DNA of 64,000 nucleotides, taken from the NCBI GenBank assembly GCA_001599755.1, contig BCHX01000002.1, forward strand, positions 4,012,330 through 4,076,329, given 5' to 3'. This DNA comes from Gliomastix tumulicola (lineage: Eukaryota > Ascomycota > Sordariomycetes > Hypocreales > Bionectriaceae). Of this stretch, positions 53,614 to 64,000 are shown one piece after another; positions within the stretch are counted from its first letter, which is position 1; each line of letters starts with the position of its first letter. The translations under genes were made by a program, and so were the position numbers. The notes under the pieces are model-generated. The model had not been told where the DNA came from and searched no databases. It saw nothing but the letters and a program-made list of their open reading frames with translations.

Positions 53614-56503
53614 CACCTTGGAAGGCCTGCTTGCAGAGCTTCTTGTAGTCGTCATAGTCTGGCGATCCGAGGCCACCGAGGACATCGACGTATTCGTGCG
53701 TGAGCTTGAACGGCGCGGCTTCGAACCCGACGGACCCCGGAGAGTTGGACAGCATGAAGCCGAAGTCAATGTGGATGATGTGACCCTCGCTGTCGATCAG
53801 GACGTTGCCATTGTGTCGATCCTTGAGCTGGAGCACGTAGGAGATGATACTGTATGCCGCCAGCGACCGCTTGAAGGCGTCTACGCCGGCTTTGTAAGGC
53901 TCGCTATCCGGCTGCCCGAATGCTTTCAGGAAGTGATCCCTGAGAGTCGCGATCCGGTGGCGCGGGTTCGTGCCGGATTCAATGGAGGCAAGCGTCAAGC
54001 TTCGCTTCAGCGAGTGAAGCGACACACCGCTCGTGATGGTCTCAATAAGACCAGAAGACTCTCCCGTCACCAAGATGCGCATGCGCTTCACCCAGACATC
54101 GACCTCGGCATCTATCCAAATCTTCTGGCACACATCGATGAGCTGGCAGGCAAACGCCTCCTGCCGCAGATCCGCGCCCGTCTTGACGATGACACTGACC
54201 AGATCCCAGTTCTTCATCCATCCGTACGGAGATGATTTGCGAATCCGCTCCTTCTTCGCCTCCCAAGCCTCACCGAAGACAGCCGCACTAGGGTCGTCAC
54301 GATCACCTCGGCGCTGGACGCCACCAGTCTTGAAGTCGTTCTCCATTCGGTCCCTGCCAGCACTGGCGTTGAGATTCGTGTCAAGCGCTGCGTCGTCTTC
54401 CAGGTCGGGGTTCTGAGCCGGGTTTGGCACGGGCTGCGTCTTCGCAATGATGGTATCGAAAGTCGGGCCCTGGTCCTCTGTGTCGAAGCTCTGCTCCTCC
54501 AGGCTCTGCATGCTCGCGATGATCTTCGCTCGGATAGCAGCCACTTCCTGCTTCGGCCTCTTGCCGCTCGTTGCCTCCAGCTGCGCCAGCATCTGAGACG
54601 CCGTGCGCATGTGTGTTGCCAGAGCAGAGAAGTCGGGCTGGTCAGGCGCTGTAGGTCGCTGCTGCATAGTAAGCGTCATCTTGCGCCCTGGCCCGGGACT
54701 TGTCGACCGGGAACCTGACTGTCCGGACGTCCGGGGCGTAATGGGGTCAAGCGTCGTGGATGATGTGGTTGCACCACTGGATAGACGCTGAGCCACTTGC
54801 GGTGGGATCTGTTTTGAGGGGAACTTGGGCGGCTGCGGCGCCTCGTCTTCGAACGGCTTGAGCAGCGGGGAGCTGCCCAGATCGCCCGACACAGGCTCGA
54901 AGACGCTATCAATGACGGGCTCTTCTGGAGGAGGCGCAATATGGGGTATCCTGGGCGTCTCCGACGAGAGATCGAAGAGGCGTCTAGAGTTGCCACCTTC
55001 GCCGACCAAGGAAGCAATGAGCCGCTCATTATCAGGGGTGTCCGGGTCAAACGTAAAATCATCTCGCAAAACCTCGACCATCATGAGATATGGCACCTTT
55101 TCCGCACTGTTAAGCACAGTTGCCTCGGCTGGGTTGAGCCGGACGATTCGATGATGACAGCTCTTTCCAGGAGATCCATTGACGAGTGTCGGAGGGCAGA
55201 TGACAGGGACATCGACCTCCGCTGGAAGATCCTGAGAAATGAGGGCTAGTTCTGCCCGTAGCGCACTCATACGGGCCTGCTTAGGGACAATGACGAGCCG
55301 GTTTGAGATGCCCTCAAGAGCAGTGAGGAATGCTGTCTGCGAGCGAAAGTAGTTCTGCCTCAGCAACCTGATCTTCTGCGTATGCGACAGCTCGCTGGCA
55401 TTGAGTAGCGCCTTCGTATGATTGGAGTGCCGCCTCCGAATGCTGTCATTTGGCCGCTGGGACAGGCCGGCCGAAACAGGGGTAGACGGGCGCGTTGTCG
55501 GTTTCGGCGACGGCAGAGGTAGTGATGCCGAGCTTAGACGACCCTCGAGAGACCTGAGCTCGAGGGCCGAAGCTCGTTCCGACTTTCGTTTTGAGTCTCC
55601 CAGTTCTTTTACTTGACTGCTGGAGGAGTTGAACTGGGCGCTCGCTCCACGAGAGCTCCGGGGGCGGCCTTCGCTGCTTGTCTCGTTGGTGCTGGAGCCT
55701 GCCTTCCCCTCTCTGGCCCGCCTCGATTTCGAATTTGCCGACGACACCGTATGAGCTCTTGACGGTTTCGGCACCTCCCTTTCCTTCGTCTCGAGATCTA
55801 GATCGTTATCGGGCTTCGGTTTTCGCGCTTGCGCCACAGCAAGGGGTCCAGCCCACTGCGGTACCATGGGAAGGGCGACACTGGCAAGGACGAAGCTCGA
55901 AAGGACGGTGACGGGGAGGACGTTCTCCTTGATCTTGTCGTGCCGAGCGGTATCTCCGAGCCCGAAGACGATGTGTTGCACCTTGTTGTATACCCTGCGG
56001 CATGTCTGGAAAGAGCTGGACTGGGGATTCAGAGAGAGGTCGTGGAGGTAGGTCTGGAACAGCCAGAAGGTCTACATAGTCAAGGTCCTTTCGTCAGCCA
56101 GATTCATCCCAGGGACGGTCGGAGATCGGGTCGTACCAGCAGGGCTGCCGTGGCGGACTCTTCGCAAAGATCGAGGAGAAACTCCTCTAGTGCCATTGAT
56201 TCATTGTCGACGCTTATTATGAGGTGGCAGAGCTGGGGGAGGAAGAATTCGATGTCCTCGTACGGAAACTGTCGGAGCTTGTTGCAGAGGACATAGTGAA
56301 TGCCTACATGGTCGGCGTAGCGACTGGAGGGAGACATGTCAGTCAGTGATACCTGATGCGCTCACGTTCAAACATGGTGCGCAGCCTAGACAACTTCACC
56401 GCAAAGAAGACATGTATACGTACGAGAGGTAGGACACAGGGAGGAACGGGTTCGAGTTGAAGACGTCGGATTCGAGGAACCTTTGCAACAGATCCCAGGA
56501 CAT
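53294..56503 (-). CDS. PIK1: phosphatidylinositol 4-kinase Pik1
   Basis: It makes PI4P at the Golgi and in the nucleus and is essential for secretion in yeast. Four exons, 56503-56424, 56323-56137, 56071-53617 and 53502-53294, give 976 residues; introns are 100, 65 and 114 bases. The N-terminus MSWDLLQRFLESDVFNSNPF and the following lipid-kinase-unique helices are intact. The middle 500 residues are mostly Ser/Pro-rich linker. The catalytic domain is near the C-terminus: GADLRQEAFACQL, catalytic loop KDRHNGN (Asp840) and DFG at 858-860, ending GSYYTRL. The last intron contains an (AG)34 tract and a perfect TACTAAC branch site. Without that splice the frame runs into a Ser-Leu repeat, an artefact. 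Confidence 0.95.
53544..53611. repeat. (AG)34 microsatellite inside the last PIK1 intron
   Basis: Sixty-eight uninterrupted bases of AG on the plus strand, so CT in the transcript. It begins four bases after the GTGAG donor and ends before the TACTAAC branch site. Confidence 0.95.
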
Positions 56504-57848
56504 TGGTAAAGGAGCGAATCACCTGCAAGCGCGGGGGCAAGCTGGCACAGGGACAGGAGCAGGTATCGGTACGGAGGCGGAGAGGGTCGGACTGCTGCCG
56601 CTGGTGCTTCTGCTTCTGCTGCTGCTGCTGCTGCTGGGTTCTCGGCGACGAGGACGGCGGAGGAGGCGCGTCATCTAGGACCTGGAGGAGCTGGGATTGA
56701 AGATGGCGGATGCGACCAACCAACTGCTTGTCATCGTCTGGCGAATCTTTCAGGGACGCATCGAGGTTCTCGGGCCTGCCAGAGGCTGATGGGAGTATAC
56801 AGGGCGAGGCTTTTATGGCACAAGGAATTCGACGTTACTTGGTGCCACCGATGGGTTTCGCTTCGGTTTAATAATGGGCTGGGTGGTGTTGACGGATTCC
56901 AGCTAGATGCACTGGCCGAGCGGCTCTTTTCGAGGCCTCAGAAGCGTCCAGGTGTCCTCCACTGACGGTTTTACTGATCCCGTCCTCCGGCTGCTGCTGC
57001 TTGGCGGGGAAGGTGGGTAAAGTATTGAAAATTACAGGGTCTTCAGGGCTGGCTTCAGTGGATGGTTCACTGAGTTACAGGTGCTGACTTTGAAGGGGAC
57101 CGACCCAGCCCAAGCGCAGATCTCTCGACAGCGCCCATAATTAAGGTACCTTATTCGGCCTGCTTTCGATGTGCTGGAGAACTTTCAACTTTGCCAAATA
57201 AAACCGGCATTGAATACGAAAGCATTATGCAGACTGTTAAGGGAAATGTATACTGCACTATATTTTTTGTGTCAAGGCTATCAATTGCTGCTCGGGCTCA
57301 TACCACATGCCCGTCTGCCGTTTGGTGGGGTGGATGCACTGGGCTTCCTTTTTCTTCACGTCGCCAAGCGGTGATCAGATGCCACCGCATAATGCACGAG
57401 CATGTACTATGCGGTAATGTCGCACCGCTGGCAGAAGGCGCTGACGGTCGTTTTCTCCTCCGTGCAGAAATCCACACTCTTGCATGACGAGATGGCGGTC
57501 TGGGGACCGGCCGCCCGCATGCATTATCTTCGCCCCTTGGCCCTGTCTTTAGTCGCGAAAAGAACAGTCAGGTAGTTGCAGGATGAAGCTGATTGTTGTG
57601 ATAATTGCTTAGGTATGTATGCCCTAGTAACATTTTGTGCCATGCCATACTAGTAGTGGTAAGTTACAGTACCAACCGAGTCCATTCTACCAGTGCTACC
57701 GCGCTTTGCTCGTTACCCGCTCAACGCCAAGAGAAAGAAACAAAAGACTGCATGCATGCCTCATCGACTCGTAACGTGTACAACGCCAGCAAGAAGCCAC
57801 AAGCTTGAAATCAATGATGCTATGCATGCTGTGCCACCCATCCGCTCG
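56504..57848. other. intergenic, about 1.3 kb
   Basis: Contains the PIK1 promoter; a CTG-type repeat lies near 56607-56635. ORFs at 56343-56723 and 57693-58103 are low complexity or antisense. No gene is seen. Confidence 0.45.
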
Positions 57849-58970
57849 TCATGCCGACTTCTTCTTCCTCCCCCTCGTCCGTTTCTTCGGCTCGTACGCC
57901 TCCTCCTCCTCGCTCTCGCTCTCCGGCTTGGGCTTCTGCTTGCTGCCTTCCTTTTCGTTTTCCACCTTACTCACAATGTCCCTCAAGAAGTCCCATTGCT
58001 CGTCCGTCTCGACTACATGCTTGAGCATCGAGGCGGTGACGCGCTTCGAGCCCTTGTCCCTGGCGATGTCGGCGCTCTTAGTCACGAGCTGCACCATGAA
58101 TAGCTCCAATGCCTTGCCGACGGCGATCGGCGTCTGCTGGGCAACCTTGCCGACCTCCTCGTCTGCTTGCATGATGCGCTTGATGCGTGCCGTTGGAAAC
58201 TTCGTCTTGACGGGCGACTCCATCACGGGGATCGACGCCTCTTCAGCCAGGGCGGCTGAGCCCCTCTTCGGCGGCATGTTGAACTTGATGTCTGCCGCCT
58301 CTTGCTTGACTACAGGCGTCGCTGCGGATGCAGAAGGCGGATATGTGTGCTCGGGGCCGGCGGTGTATTGCGTCTGCAGGTCGCTGTGCTGGTGGTGTTG
58401 GTGGTGGTGGTAGTGGTTGTGGTGCGTCCCGGCGTATGCGTCTGCAGCAGACAGCTCGTACAGGCTGCGTGGGAGCTGTTGCTGTTGTTGCTGCTGCGGC
58501 GGCAGGTAGGCGTGGTGTGCCGTTGGAGACAGGTAAGGCTGTGCCTGGCCTGCGGGAGGAGCGTAGGTCGCGTATTCGGGTTTGACGGGCGGGTTGTACG
58601 TTGCGTAGTCGTACCCGGGGGCGGGAGCGGTGGGAGAGCCTTCGTACAAGGGATCGTAACGCTGATATAGGTTCGGCGGCTGGTGGAGCTGCTGCTGCGC
58701 GTGGTAGGATTGGCTGTTGTTGTCGAGATGGAAAGGCGGCGGCGTTGGCTGTGCATGTGCCTGTGCAGCAGCAGTTGGTGGTGGATGTGCCTGGTAGTAG
58801 TGCGAGTGGTGCTGCTGCTGCTGCTGGCTGTGTTCTTGGTGGCCTGCGGTGGGGCCCGCCGACAAAAAAGAAGACAAGTCCGGGGACCTGGGGGCATATG
58901 AGCCCGAGTTGTCTCCAGACATTCTGACCGATGGTAGCAGTGTTTTCCCGCTTTCTACCAGGCCCGACAT
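57849..58970 (-). CDS. BUR6: negative cofactor 2 alpha (Bur6/DRAP1), histone-fold
   Basis: NC2-alpha pairs with NC2-beta to clamp TBP on DNA and repress or tune RNA polymerase II initiation. A single exon encodes 373 residues from ATG 58970, or 357 from ATG 58922. The histone fold is at residues 253-336, with TKFPTARIKRIMQADEEVGKV and KGSKRVTASMLKHVVETDEQWDFL close to the yeast and animal proteins. A short acidic then basic tail follows (EPKKRTRGRKKKS). The first 230 residues are low complexity: Gln and His runs, Tyr and Pro (QQQQQHHSHYYQAHPPP-type sequence), absent from yeast Bur6 (about 140 residues). The length of the extension is the odd feature. Confidence 0.86.
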   Translation of the reverse strand: MSGLVESGKTLLPSVRMSGDNSGSYAPRSPDLSSFLSAGPTAGHQEHSQQQQQHHSHYYQAHPPPTAAAQAHAQPTPPPFHLDNNSQSYHAQQQLHQPPNLYQRYDPLYEGSPTAPAPGYDYATYNPPVKPEYATYAPPAGQAQPYLSPTAHHAYLPPQQQQQQQLPRSLYELSAADAYAGTHHNHYHHHQHHQHSDLQTQYTAGPEHTYPPSASAATPVVKQEAADIKFNMPPKRGSAALAEEASIPVMESPVKTKFPTARIKRIMQADEEVGKVAQQTPIAVGKALELFMVQLVTKSADIARDKGSKRVTASMLKHVVETDEQWDFLRDIVSKVENEKEGSKQKPKPESESEEEEAYEPKKRTRGRKKKSA

Positions 58971-60967
58971 CGAATGAGCTGTTGATGTGGGACGAAAATC
59001 GGGGCGGAGGGACGCCGAATTTGAGGAATTCGAGGCCTTTGTTAAGTTAAACCTCAGCCACCCTTATGATGTCAGGGCGCTCTTGCCACGCTTTGTCTCC
59101 GGAATGCGACTAACACTGCCCGACCAGAGAATGGAGGAAACTCTGATCTGAGGGCGCAAGCCGGTACAAGTGAGGCGTCAATATGAGCAGGGTGTTGGAG
59201 ATGGGCGATGCACCGGACATTCAGTGAGAAATCCTTCTATTTCAAAAGCCAGGGCTTGGTCTACCTGAGCTATTGAAAAGGCGACTTCTTCCGTCTTACA
59301 CGACTAAGGGGAGTCATGCAATTCTTGATTCGAGTCTTGCACTGATTATAACCAGGCGCTCAATCCACACTCAGATCAATGTCCTCAAGCTGGCTTTCTT
59401 CGCCAGGCTATGAGGAGAGCGATTGAGGTGGAAGCGAATCAGGCTGAGGATAGCCTAAAGGGGGATAGTACCGCAAGCCACGTCAAAGCCAGCGATAACG
59501 CTGGGCAGCGATAACGCCAGCCTCGGGCGGGACGGTGAAAGGGAGGAGGTATGTATTAAAGGGGTGGGAGAGCCTAGCAAGCCTTCGATCGGGCAAAGGC
59601 TAGCAGCCGATTGGACAAGGGTTGATGAGTAATGACAGGGTACAAAAACGAGGAGCCAAAGGAGGGGAGGGGTGATGCTTGGAAGCTGTGAAAGGTCCAC
59701 GACGCCATGACCCCGAGGGAGTTCGGGGCGGGCAGGCCCTCCGTTTATATGCGTAATCCTGCCTCCGGATCCTGGTACACAGCCGGTCCAGTAAAGGGGA
59801 TTGGGAGGGGGGGTGTCGCGTTAATTTAGGAAGGGGGGGGGAGCACAAGGCCACCTGCACCTTAGCCTAGCGGTACTTCGAGGTACAAGAAAGTGGGTCT
59901 CGAGGACCCAACATGTTCTCACTGACGCCACGACGTAAACTTCGCACGGTGTGCAGCTGCATGCCAGTGAGCACCTCCCTTCCTCGGGCTTTGGTCCCAC
60001 TGCTTTCAACCACGTGCGTTCTTAGAACCGAGCTTTGAAAAAGCATCAACGCCACGAGAGTCGCCTGAGTGAGGCTGCAGCCTGAGGTTGCGTACACCTC
60101 TGATCGAATGAAACCATACGAGGTTCGACCTTAAGAGGGATACTATCATCCCAGAGGCGCGTAGAGTACCGAGCGCCGCTGTCCACAGCACTACTGATAC
60201 TCAGCACTTGATATTTTCTAATATGATGTGAGAAGTTTATGAATTCCCAACGGCGTATCGGTCGTCGGTTGATAGAATGTTAATCGATCGGAGCTTTGCT
60301 TACGGATTTCTGCCAGATGTCATCAGCAGAAATGGGAGAGCTCGCAGTTCTCAGCACAGAGCTTCCTGGAGCTTGCAACATCGCAATTGCAGGGCCCACA
60401 CAGTGCTTGGTACTCTAAAAGTACCTATCGAGCAGCTGAAGCCAACGAATATGCAGGCCCGTCTCACCATGCCAGCTGGATTTGGCCTCCCGCATGCCTT
60501 GGGGCCCGGAGGAAATTCCAGCAGCCCCTTGGGATTGCATTGGAAGCACTTGTAAGTACTATACCATGGTGCATGTACTGATGAAGGTACAAGGCGACCA
60601 TCAACTTCGGAAAAATTGTGATGAGTCATCTTTAGCCCCACCATTTCTCAGGATTCAGGATCGTTCATTGCTCAGAGACGATCCTGACTCTTCCATAACT
60701 GCACACCTGTCACTGCGCCTCACATCAAAAGGCGTCTCAAACACTGCTGGGTTCCCTCCCAATAGGTAAGACAAGACGTTCTCTATTTCACCTTCCTTTT
60801 CCTGAGTATGACGAAAACACGTTTGAGCTTTATAAACATCTGGGAGCTGGGTTTGATGTTGACGGAACCGAGTCCCAAGCCTGGGTCGCTCTGGGTCCAG
60901 AAGCACTCAAATATGCCCAGCCGTGACTATTTACTTGATCTAATCTGACTACCACCCTTCTTTCTCT
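58971..60967. other. intergenic, about 2 kb
   Basis: No gene is supported. A palindromic CCAGCG ATAA CGCTGG is centred near 59497, with a direct copy of AGCGATAACGC at 59507-59517. A C/G-rich run lies near 59806-59842. Small ORFs here look random. Confidence 0.45.
59490..59517. repeat. direct AGCGATAACGC repeat, first copy within an inverted repeat
   Basis: AGCGATAACGC occurs at 59491-59501 and 59507-59517. The first copy sits in a perfect six-base inverted repeat (CCAGCG/CGCTGG around ATAA). It may be a protein-binding site; the function is unknown. Confidence 0.4.
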
Positions 60968-62404
60968 TTACTTCTTCTCGCTAGACCGTGTCTTGATTTC
61001 TCTGACCAGGCGTTTTAGCCCATCGAGCCTCTTCTCCGCCGTGCTGCACAGGAACAGCGACGCGACTGGCCAGGCGTGGATGCCCCCCGGAATCTTATAG
61101 CTCGTCGTCTCTATACCCAGCTGACCCTGCCGCTTGACGAAACCCTCGATGTCGGGACCGAAGACCTCCTCCTCGCCGTAGATGACGTAGTACCCCCTCT
61201 CGGGCCGCGCCGCCCTCCAGAGCCCGTCGTCGAGGCAATTGCCCGGCGACGCAGGGTGCTGGCTCACCATCGTCTCGCCCGCGTACTCGTGCGCGAAGCG
61301 CCACAGCGTCTGCCGGTCGAGGTAGTCGACACTGGACGGGTAGTGCGAGTTGGTCACGAGCGTGACCCAGGGCGAGACCAAGGTGGCCAGACGCGGCAGC
61401 GGCAGCGTTGGGAATCCCGGCGCGGCGAGGGACCCCTGGACGTCGGCCTTGACGCCGCGCTCCTTCTGGATGCTTGCTTTTGCGCCGAGCTCTTGGAGCA
61501 GGCTCAGGATCAGAGCTCCGCCTGCCGAGTCACCGGCAACGCAAACCTTGGACGCGTCCTTTACCGTGTCGAGGACGTGTTTGTATCCTTCTAGAGTCTC
61601 GTTTATCTGTTTTGGGTAGATCCCTTCGGGAACAAGCGTGTAGTCAAGCGTGAATATGGCTGGATTCTGATAGCCTGCTTGAACGAGTAGATGGTGCCAC
61701 ACAAGCAGAAACTCCAAGTAAAAGTAGGCCGATCCCATGGCAAAGCCACCGCCTGATAGCCGGGCCTGAATCAGCAAAGTTGTCACACCAAGAAGACGGC
61801 AGTACATACCGTGAACGTAGTAGAGAACGAAATCAGGGGCCTGCTCGGGCTTATGCTTCACCCACACGCCACGGAAACTCTCCGAGCCCTGTACGACGTC
61901 AGCCCGTCACTGCCCCTGTGAGATTATGCGTGCGACGCGAGACTCACCTCCCCGTGCTCGTACTCACGCCAGTGGACGGGGCACGTCAGGTAGCCGTGCC
62001 TGAGCATCCGCCACCGCAGGAACGGCAGGGCCACGTGTTTGGAGAAGAAGACCTTGCCGACATCAGGGGCCACGTATCTGAAGGCCCAGCGGACGCATCG
62101 CACCACCAGATCTTCGAACAGGGTGGAATCCTTGATGAATCTGGCCTGGTGGATGGGGGATGTCCAGTATCGCCCCTTCAGAAGCTGGTAGGGGAGTTTG
62201 ACGACTGAGGTGGGAGCTTGATATCAGCCTGCCAGCCCGAGGACGTGACACCGGGGGGCGGTGCAGGTAAGACATACCGAGAAATGGCAGTGCGCTGACT
62301 GCGACCTCGAGGGTGCGGATGAGCCCGACTCGTATAAGCAGTTGGGGTGCCAGGAATAGAACGAAGACGAGACAGTCTATAAGACTGACAGGGCCGAGAA
62401 TCAT
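60968..62404 (-). CDS. membrane-anchored alpha/beta hydrolase, Say1-like
   Basis: Four exons, 62404-62278, 62216-61948, 61888-61810 and 61752-60968, encode 419 residues; introns are 61, 59 and 57 bases. The N-terminus has a hydrophobic segment (about residues 8-42), a likely ER anchor. The hydrolase-fold oxyanion motif HGGG is rebuilt at 158-161 only when the last intron is removed; this intron has length 3n and no stop. Nucleophile Ser234 lies in GDSAGG, and the catalytic His in PGGIHAW near the end. The layout resembles fungal Say1 steryl deacetylase and related hormone-sensitive-lipase-like esterases. The substrate is not certain. ATG 62404 is the first in frame. Confidence 0.78.
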
Positions 62405-63075
62405 GGTGTTGACGTTGCTGAGCCAAGGGTCATGCTCGGGCGTGCTTTTAAGGGGCGTGCGTGCTCCGAGACTGGTCCAAGACACTGGGCCAGGTGTTTG
62501 CTTTCACAACCACACAAACGTCTATCGAGTCATAAGAGGAAACAAGAAAACAGTGCACTGAGGCTAGATCTATGAAACGAATGTTGGGGGAGGCAATTGG
62601 CACCAGGGATGAAGGAGGAAAGTGGTGCGAAGAGTCTCAGCTTACGTCGGCTTTTCTCGCTAGGAACGCCCGAGAAGGAATTAAGGTGCCAGGCGCTGGT
62701 TACTTAGTAAACAAGACAATGGTGACGTCTTGGAGATATACTACCATAACTTTCACACAGTCAATATCTAATCCGATTTCTGCTTTATTCTTTCATGTGA
62801 AATGGATAACGAAAAAATTGTTAATAGGACATTGTGCTGGCCACCGTTTCTCGGATAATTCCCCAAGGTGTACAGTGTCTGTGTGGGCTTTAGTAAGACC
62901 CGACCTGCTAGACCATGCGAAGACTCAGCTGTCAACTGGCGGGGCGAGGCAGGGGCTGGCTTCTTGCCCCTCTGAGGCCAACGAGCCACAACTACCTTAC
63001 GCCCAGGGGCAACAACCGAACTGTATCTTATCTCCTTTACTAAAGACTCAGAGGCTGGTTTTCAAGTCAAAAACT
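62405..63075. promoter_or_regulatory. divergent region Say1-like gene / Ngi1-like gene
   Basis: No gene is seen; the plus frame upstream of 63076 opens without a plausible start and has no protein pattern. It should contain both promoters. Confidence 0.4.
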
Positions 63076-63846
63076 ATGGGCGACGCGATCAATCCAGCAG
63101 TCCCGCCACCGGAGGAGCCACCAGAGGAACCAGAGGAACCAGAGGAACCAGAGGAATCAGAGGAATCGGAGGAGGAAGAGGAGGAGCCTCCGTTTCCCCT
63201 CACCCTCATGGACAAATGGGTTCTGGCACAGACTGACGAGGAGTTTACGCGCCACGACTGGCAGTCGTTGCAAGATATCATAGGTTCGTAGCAAGCATCA
63301 ATATTCAAAGTTGGCAATCGCATTACTGACTTCCAAGCAGAGGCCAACGATCTAGCTTGCTTCAGGCGCACACCGTCAGACCTCCGCCGCTACATGAAGT
63401 GGACGCGTGAGATCAATGAACAGTATGGCTCTATGACTTCGTATATTCTTGCCAACCGCCTCCCTGCAGAATGGGGCCAGCCCCCCTTCACGCCCAACTC
63501 AACCGTTCCGTTCGCAGACCCGTCCGACTACAAAGTCCTCATCAACGACTGGCCCTACGCCCTCGAGTCCGACGCCACACATCTGGTCGTCTGGACGCGG
63601 ACCCGTATCGCCACCGACGCAACGAAGGGCGACCTGACGCCCGCGAGCAGGGCGTTGGTCAAGAACTTTGTTCAGACATACTTCGTTGATCCTCTGGGGC
63701 CGGGTGGTGATGAGAAGGTCCTATGGTTCAAGAACTGGGTGGCTTTGCAGAGTGTCAGGTCGCTGGAGCACTTCCATGTCATTGTGCGGGGCGTGGACGA
63801 TGACATGCTGGAGCGATGGACTGGGGAACGCCGCAAGGCGACATAG
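63076..63846 (+). CDS. Ngi1-like protein (DUF3605)
   Basis: Two exons, 63076-63283 and 63341-63846, give 237 residues. The 57-base intron has GTTCGT, CTGAC and a NAGNAG acceptor (AAGCAG), so an extra Ala can be included. The N-terminal 40 residues are a Pro/Glu repeat (EEPEEPEEP). The DUF3605 domain follows: WVLAQTDEEFTRHDWQSLQDII, CFRRTPSDLRRYMKW, the middle FADPSDYKVLINDWPYALE and the end WFKNWVALQSVRSLEHFHVIV. The founding member is the N-acetylglucosamine-induced protein of Candida; the biochemical role is not known. The gene is complete, with about 150 bases of 3' flank to the window end. Confidence 0.82.
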
Positions 63847-64000
63847 TCAACCGATGACGCTCATTGCCTTCCCATCCAGACCGGTAGCTCAAGCCCTTCG
63901 AGCCCTGCGGTTGCCTTGTGGCTGCGCGGGGGCATCGTCGGCGCCTTGCATCTGAGCCAACTTCTGCCTTCCCATGCCGAGTAGACCTGAGCCTAGATAG

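Noticed and set aside
53528..54235. Plus ORF with an Arg-Glu repeat
   Set aside because: The repeat is the (AG)n tract of the PIK1 intron and the rest is antisense to the kinase domain.
54603..55911. Several plus-strand ORFs
   Set aside because: Antisense shadows of the PIK1 linker region.
59225..59285. Minus-strand TAGCTCAGGTAGA, like a tRNA D arm
   Set aside because: D-stem pairing fails and no T-arm sequence follows at the right distance.
1..64000. CRISPR array, rRNA operon, intact transposon or virus-like element
   Set aside because: No regularly spaced repeats, no transposase or reverse-transcriptase motifs, no terminal repeats and no rRNA-like sequence were seen in reading both strands.

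Overview
The window is nuclear DNA of a filamentous ascomycete (Pezizomycotina). It is probably a Sordariomycete, judging from gene content and organisation; that class call is inference. Genes are single or split by introns of about 52-164 bases, with GT..AG borders and CTGAC/CTAAC-type branch sites. Coding third positions are GC-rich. The genes are classic ascomycete ones: KRI1, CWC15, RRP45, separase, PIK1, BUR6, NGI1 and a Zn2Cys6 factor. I see no CRISPR array, intact transposon, rRNA or convincing tRNA.

Left part (0-11.8 kb): the 3' end of an unidentified gene at the edge, an Arl3/ARFRP1-type GTPase, exosome subunit Rrp45, splicing factor Cwc15, D-xylulokinase with a repeat tail, a small unknown protein whose upstream part looks broken or multi-exonic, and a mitochondrial-type CDF metal transporter with an N-terminal presequence exon.

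Middle (13.7-33.6 kb): a SIRT4-like sirtuin, a small mitochondrial membrane protein, the 2,072-residue separase on one exon, and then a more accessory stretch. The accessory stretch holds an unknown protein, an alpha/beta hydrolase, a secreted FAD oxidase, a PrpF-like isomerase and a Fungal_trans_2-like protein without a zinc cluster.

From 33.6 to 39.9 kb there is a 6.3-kb gene-poor stretch ending in the leader of a 1,072-residue Zn2Cys6 transcription factor. That leader carries three stacked upstream ORFs.

Right part (43.9-63.8 kb): KRI1 (ribosome biogenesis), a Rab5/Ypt52-type GTPase, a RING protein with RGG, poly-Gln and Arg-Ser/Arg-Asp tails, an EthD-domain protein, the PI 4-kinase Pik1, NC2-alpha (Bur6) with a long low-complexity N-terminus, a membrane-anchored Say1-like esterase and an Ngi1-like protein.

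Most genes are unrelated housekeeping genes. Arl3, Pik1 and the Rab are functionally linked through Golgi-endosome traffic, but nothing suggests a dedicated gene cluster. Exon borders were worked out by hand from splice signals and protein continuity. The most useful observations are corrected gene models, upstream ORFs, alternative-splicing opportunities (stopless introns of length 3n, NAGNAG acceptors), one probably broken gene and one decayed fragment. I did not find a convincing new biological system.
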